In this document: positions 5,050 to 5,771 of the stretch, in pieces | Layout: each line of letters opens with the position of its first letter | How positions within the stretch are numbered: position 1 is the first letter of the stretch | From: Clostridiales bacterium UBA1779 | GTDB lineage: Bacteria > Bacillota > Clostridia > Oscillospirales > CAG-272 | Length of the DNA: 5,771 nt | Assembly: GCA_002314565.1 (NCBI GenBank) | Contig: DCGL01000155.1 | Location: 21,041 to 26,811 of the forward strand | Reading direction: 5' to 3' | The notes under the pieces: model-generated | What the model saw: the letters and a program-made list of their open reading frames with translations, nothing else | The model's database searches: none | What the model was told of the DNA's origin: nothing | Program-made: the position numbers and the translations under genes

Positions 5050-5771
5050 AATCAGCGTTTTTACAAGTTCTTCAAGCTCAGCCTGAGTTTTGAGGGCAAT
5101 CGTGGCAGAGGGCTTGATATACTGTGAAGTTGAGAAATTCTTTCCGAATTTTCCGACAAGGTAATTTGAACCCTGGGGGTCGGCGCCGTTCTTTTCGGCG
5201 AAAGCGGCACTGACGGAATCGAGTCCGTAGCAATTCGAGAGTGTAATCGTCGTGTAAACGTATACCCCGACCATCTGACCCGAGCCGTAGTACTTGTTCT
5301 TTCCGTTGTTGATGAGTGAGCCGAAGTTTATGCAGTCCGTAATGTGTGCGGCACCGTCTGCATGTGAACCGCGCCCGACGATTCCACCGCAATAAGGTCT
5401 CGACTCAACGCTTCCGTCGTATGTGCAGGCGGCAGTCCCGCGGTTTACGCATTTCTCAACGTTGCATATACCGGCAACTTCGTTTGAATACTGAGCAGTG
5501 GCAACGCCCTGGCAGCCGAGAATTCCTCCGGCGCAGCCGTTCTTCGCGCTGACGTTCTGGTATGCAGTAACCTCACCGGTGTTTTCGCAGAGGATAATCA
5601 GACTGTTTCCTCCTGCCATTCCGCAGATACCTCCGCAATAGAGGTGGTCTCCGCTGCTGTTGCCCATAACCGGGGCGGCGTTTTTGCAGTTTCTGACGGT
5701 TGTGGCAGACATGTTTCCGACGATTCCGCCGACGCGCAGGCTTCCGGTTGAGCTTGAACCGTGGTCAACGT
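5044..5771 (-). CDS. GLUG-like repeat surface protein, C-terminal part (5' end outside window)
   Basis: The frame runs off the window: 222 residues follow the Met codon at 5712, and 19 more codons without a stop are visible upstream to 5769, including LRVGGIVGN, so the real start is beyond 5771. The protein is built from imperfect repeats of about 33-47 residues, each with a glycine motif (GGIVG just upstream of 5712; then GGICG 27-31, GGILG 62-66, GGIVG 109-113, GQMVG 145-149, counted from that Met) followed by a Cys-Asn turn (NCKN, LCENTG, KCVNRG, DCINFG, NCYG). This matches the GLUG pattern of bacterial surface and adhesin-like proteins, which probably form a right-handed beta-helix. Twelve cysteines fall within residues 1-161. 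The C-terminus (about 183-222) is non-repetitive, ending in a short Glu/Leu helix, with no LPXTG, choline-binding or membrane anchor, so any anchor would be N-terminal and out of view. Exact role unknown. Confidence 0.8.
   Translation of the reverse strand, partial: VDHGSSSTGSLRVGGIVGNMSATTVRNCKNAAPVMGNSSGDHLYCGGICGMAGGNSLIILCENTGEVTAYQNVSAKNGCAGGILGCQGVATAQYSNEVAGICNVEKCVNRGTAACTYDGSVESRPYCGGIVGRGSHADGAAHITDCINFGSLINNGKNKYYGSGQMVGVYVYTTITLSNCYGLDSVSAAFAEKNGADPQGSNYLVGKFGKNFSTSQYIKPSATIALKTQAELEELVKTLIK

Noticed and set aside
1..5771. CRISPR arrays, insertion sequences, phage or toxin-antitoxin genes
   Set aside because: No regularly spaced repeats, transposase motifs, attachment-site pairs or small paired genes were seen.

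Overview
The window most likely comes from a Gram-positive, Clostridia-like bacterium, probably an uncultured gut or rumen Firmicute. This is inferred from strong purine-rich ribosome sites (for example AAAGGGGG), two lipoproteins with an acidic Thr/Glu-rich linker straight after the lipobox, moderate-to-high GC, and family content (DUF4886, GLUG-type repeats). No ribosomal RNA or other taxonomic marker is present, so the assignment is tentative.

Layout. Positions 11-493 (minus) encode a GNAT N-acetyltransferase with a well-formed promoter and ribosome site. The 239-base divergent intergenic region (494-732) holds that promoter, a second promoter facing the other way, and between them a GC-rich set of nested inverted repeats (567-658). 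On the plus strand follow two adjacent lipoprotein genes: 733-2541, a surface protein with two tandem copies of an alpha/beta module and a complete endonuclease/exonuclease/phosphatase (EEP) domain, and 2556-4061, a DUF4886 SGNH-hydrolase-like protein with an extra C-terminal domain. After a strong 10-bp hairpin (4071-4094) comes an RlmA-type 23S rRNA guanine-N1 methyltransferase ending at 4976. A strong hairpin (4982-5015) separates it from a convergent minus-strand gene (5044 to beyond the window end), which encodes the C-terminal part of a repetitive GLUG-like, probably beta-helical surface protein.

How the genes may work together. The two lipoproteins are 14 bases apart, share a promoter, and both look like membrane-anchored hydrolases facing outward, so they may act on the same external polymer or lipid. 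The substrate is not visible from sequence. The methyltransferase is a housekeeping or antibiotic-susceptibility gene with no obvious link to them. I found no CRISPR array, insertion sequence, phage gene, tRNA or rRNA. The less ordinary points are the EEP protein with its duplicated module, the switchable palindromic element between the divergent promoters, the enlarged zinc finger in the RlmA homologue, and the cysteine-rich GLUG-like repeats.
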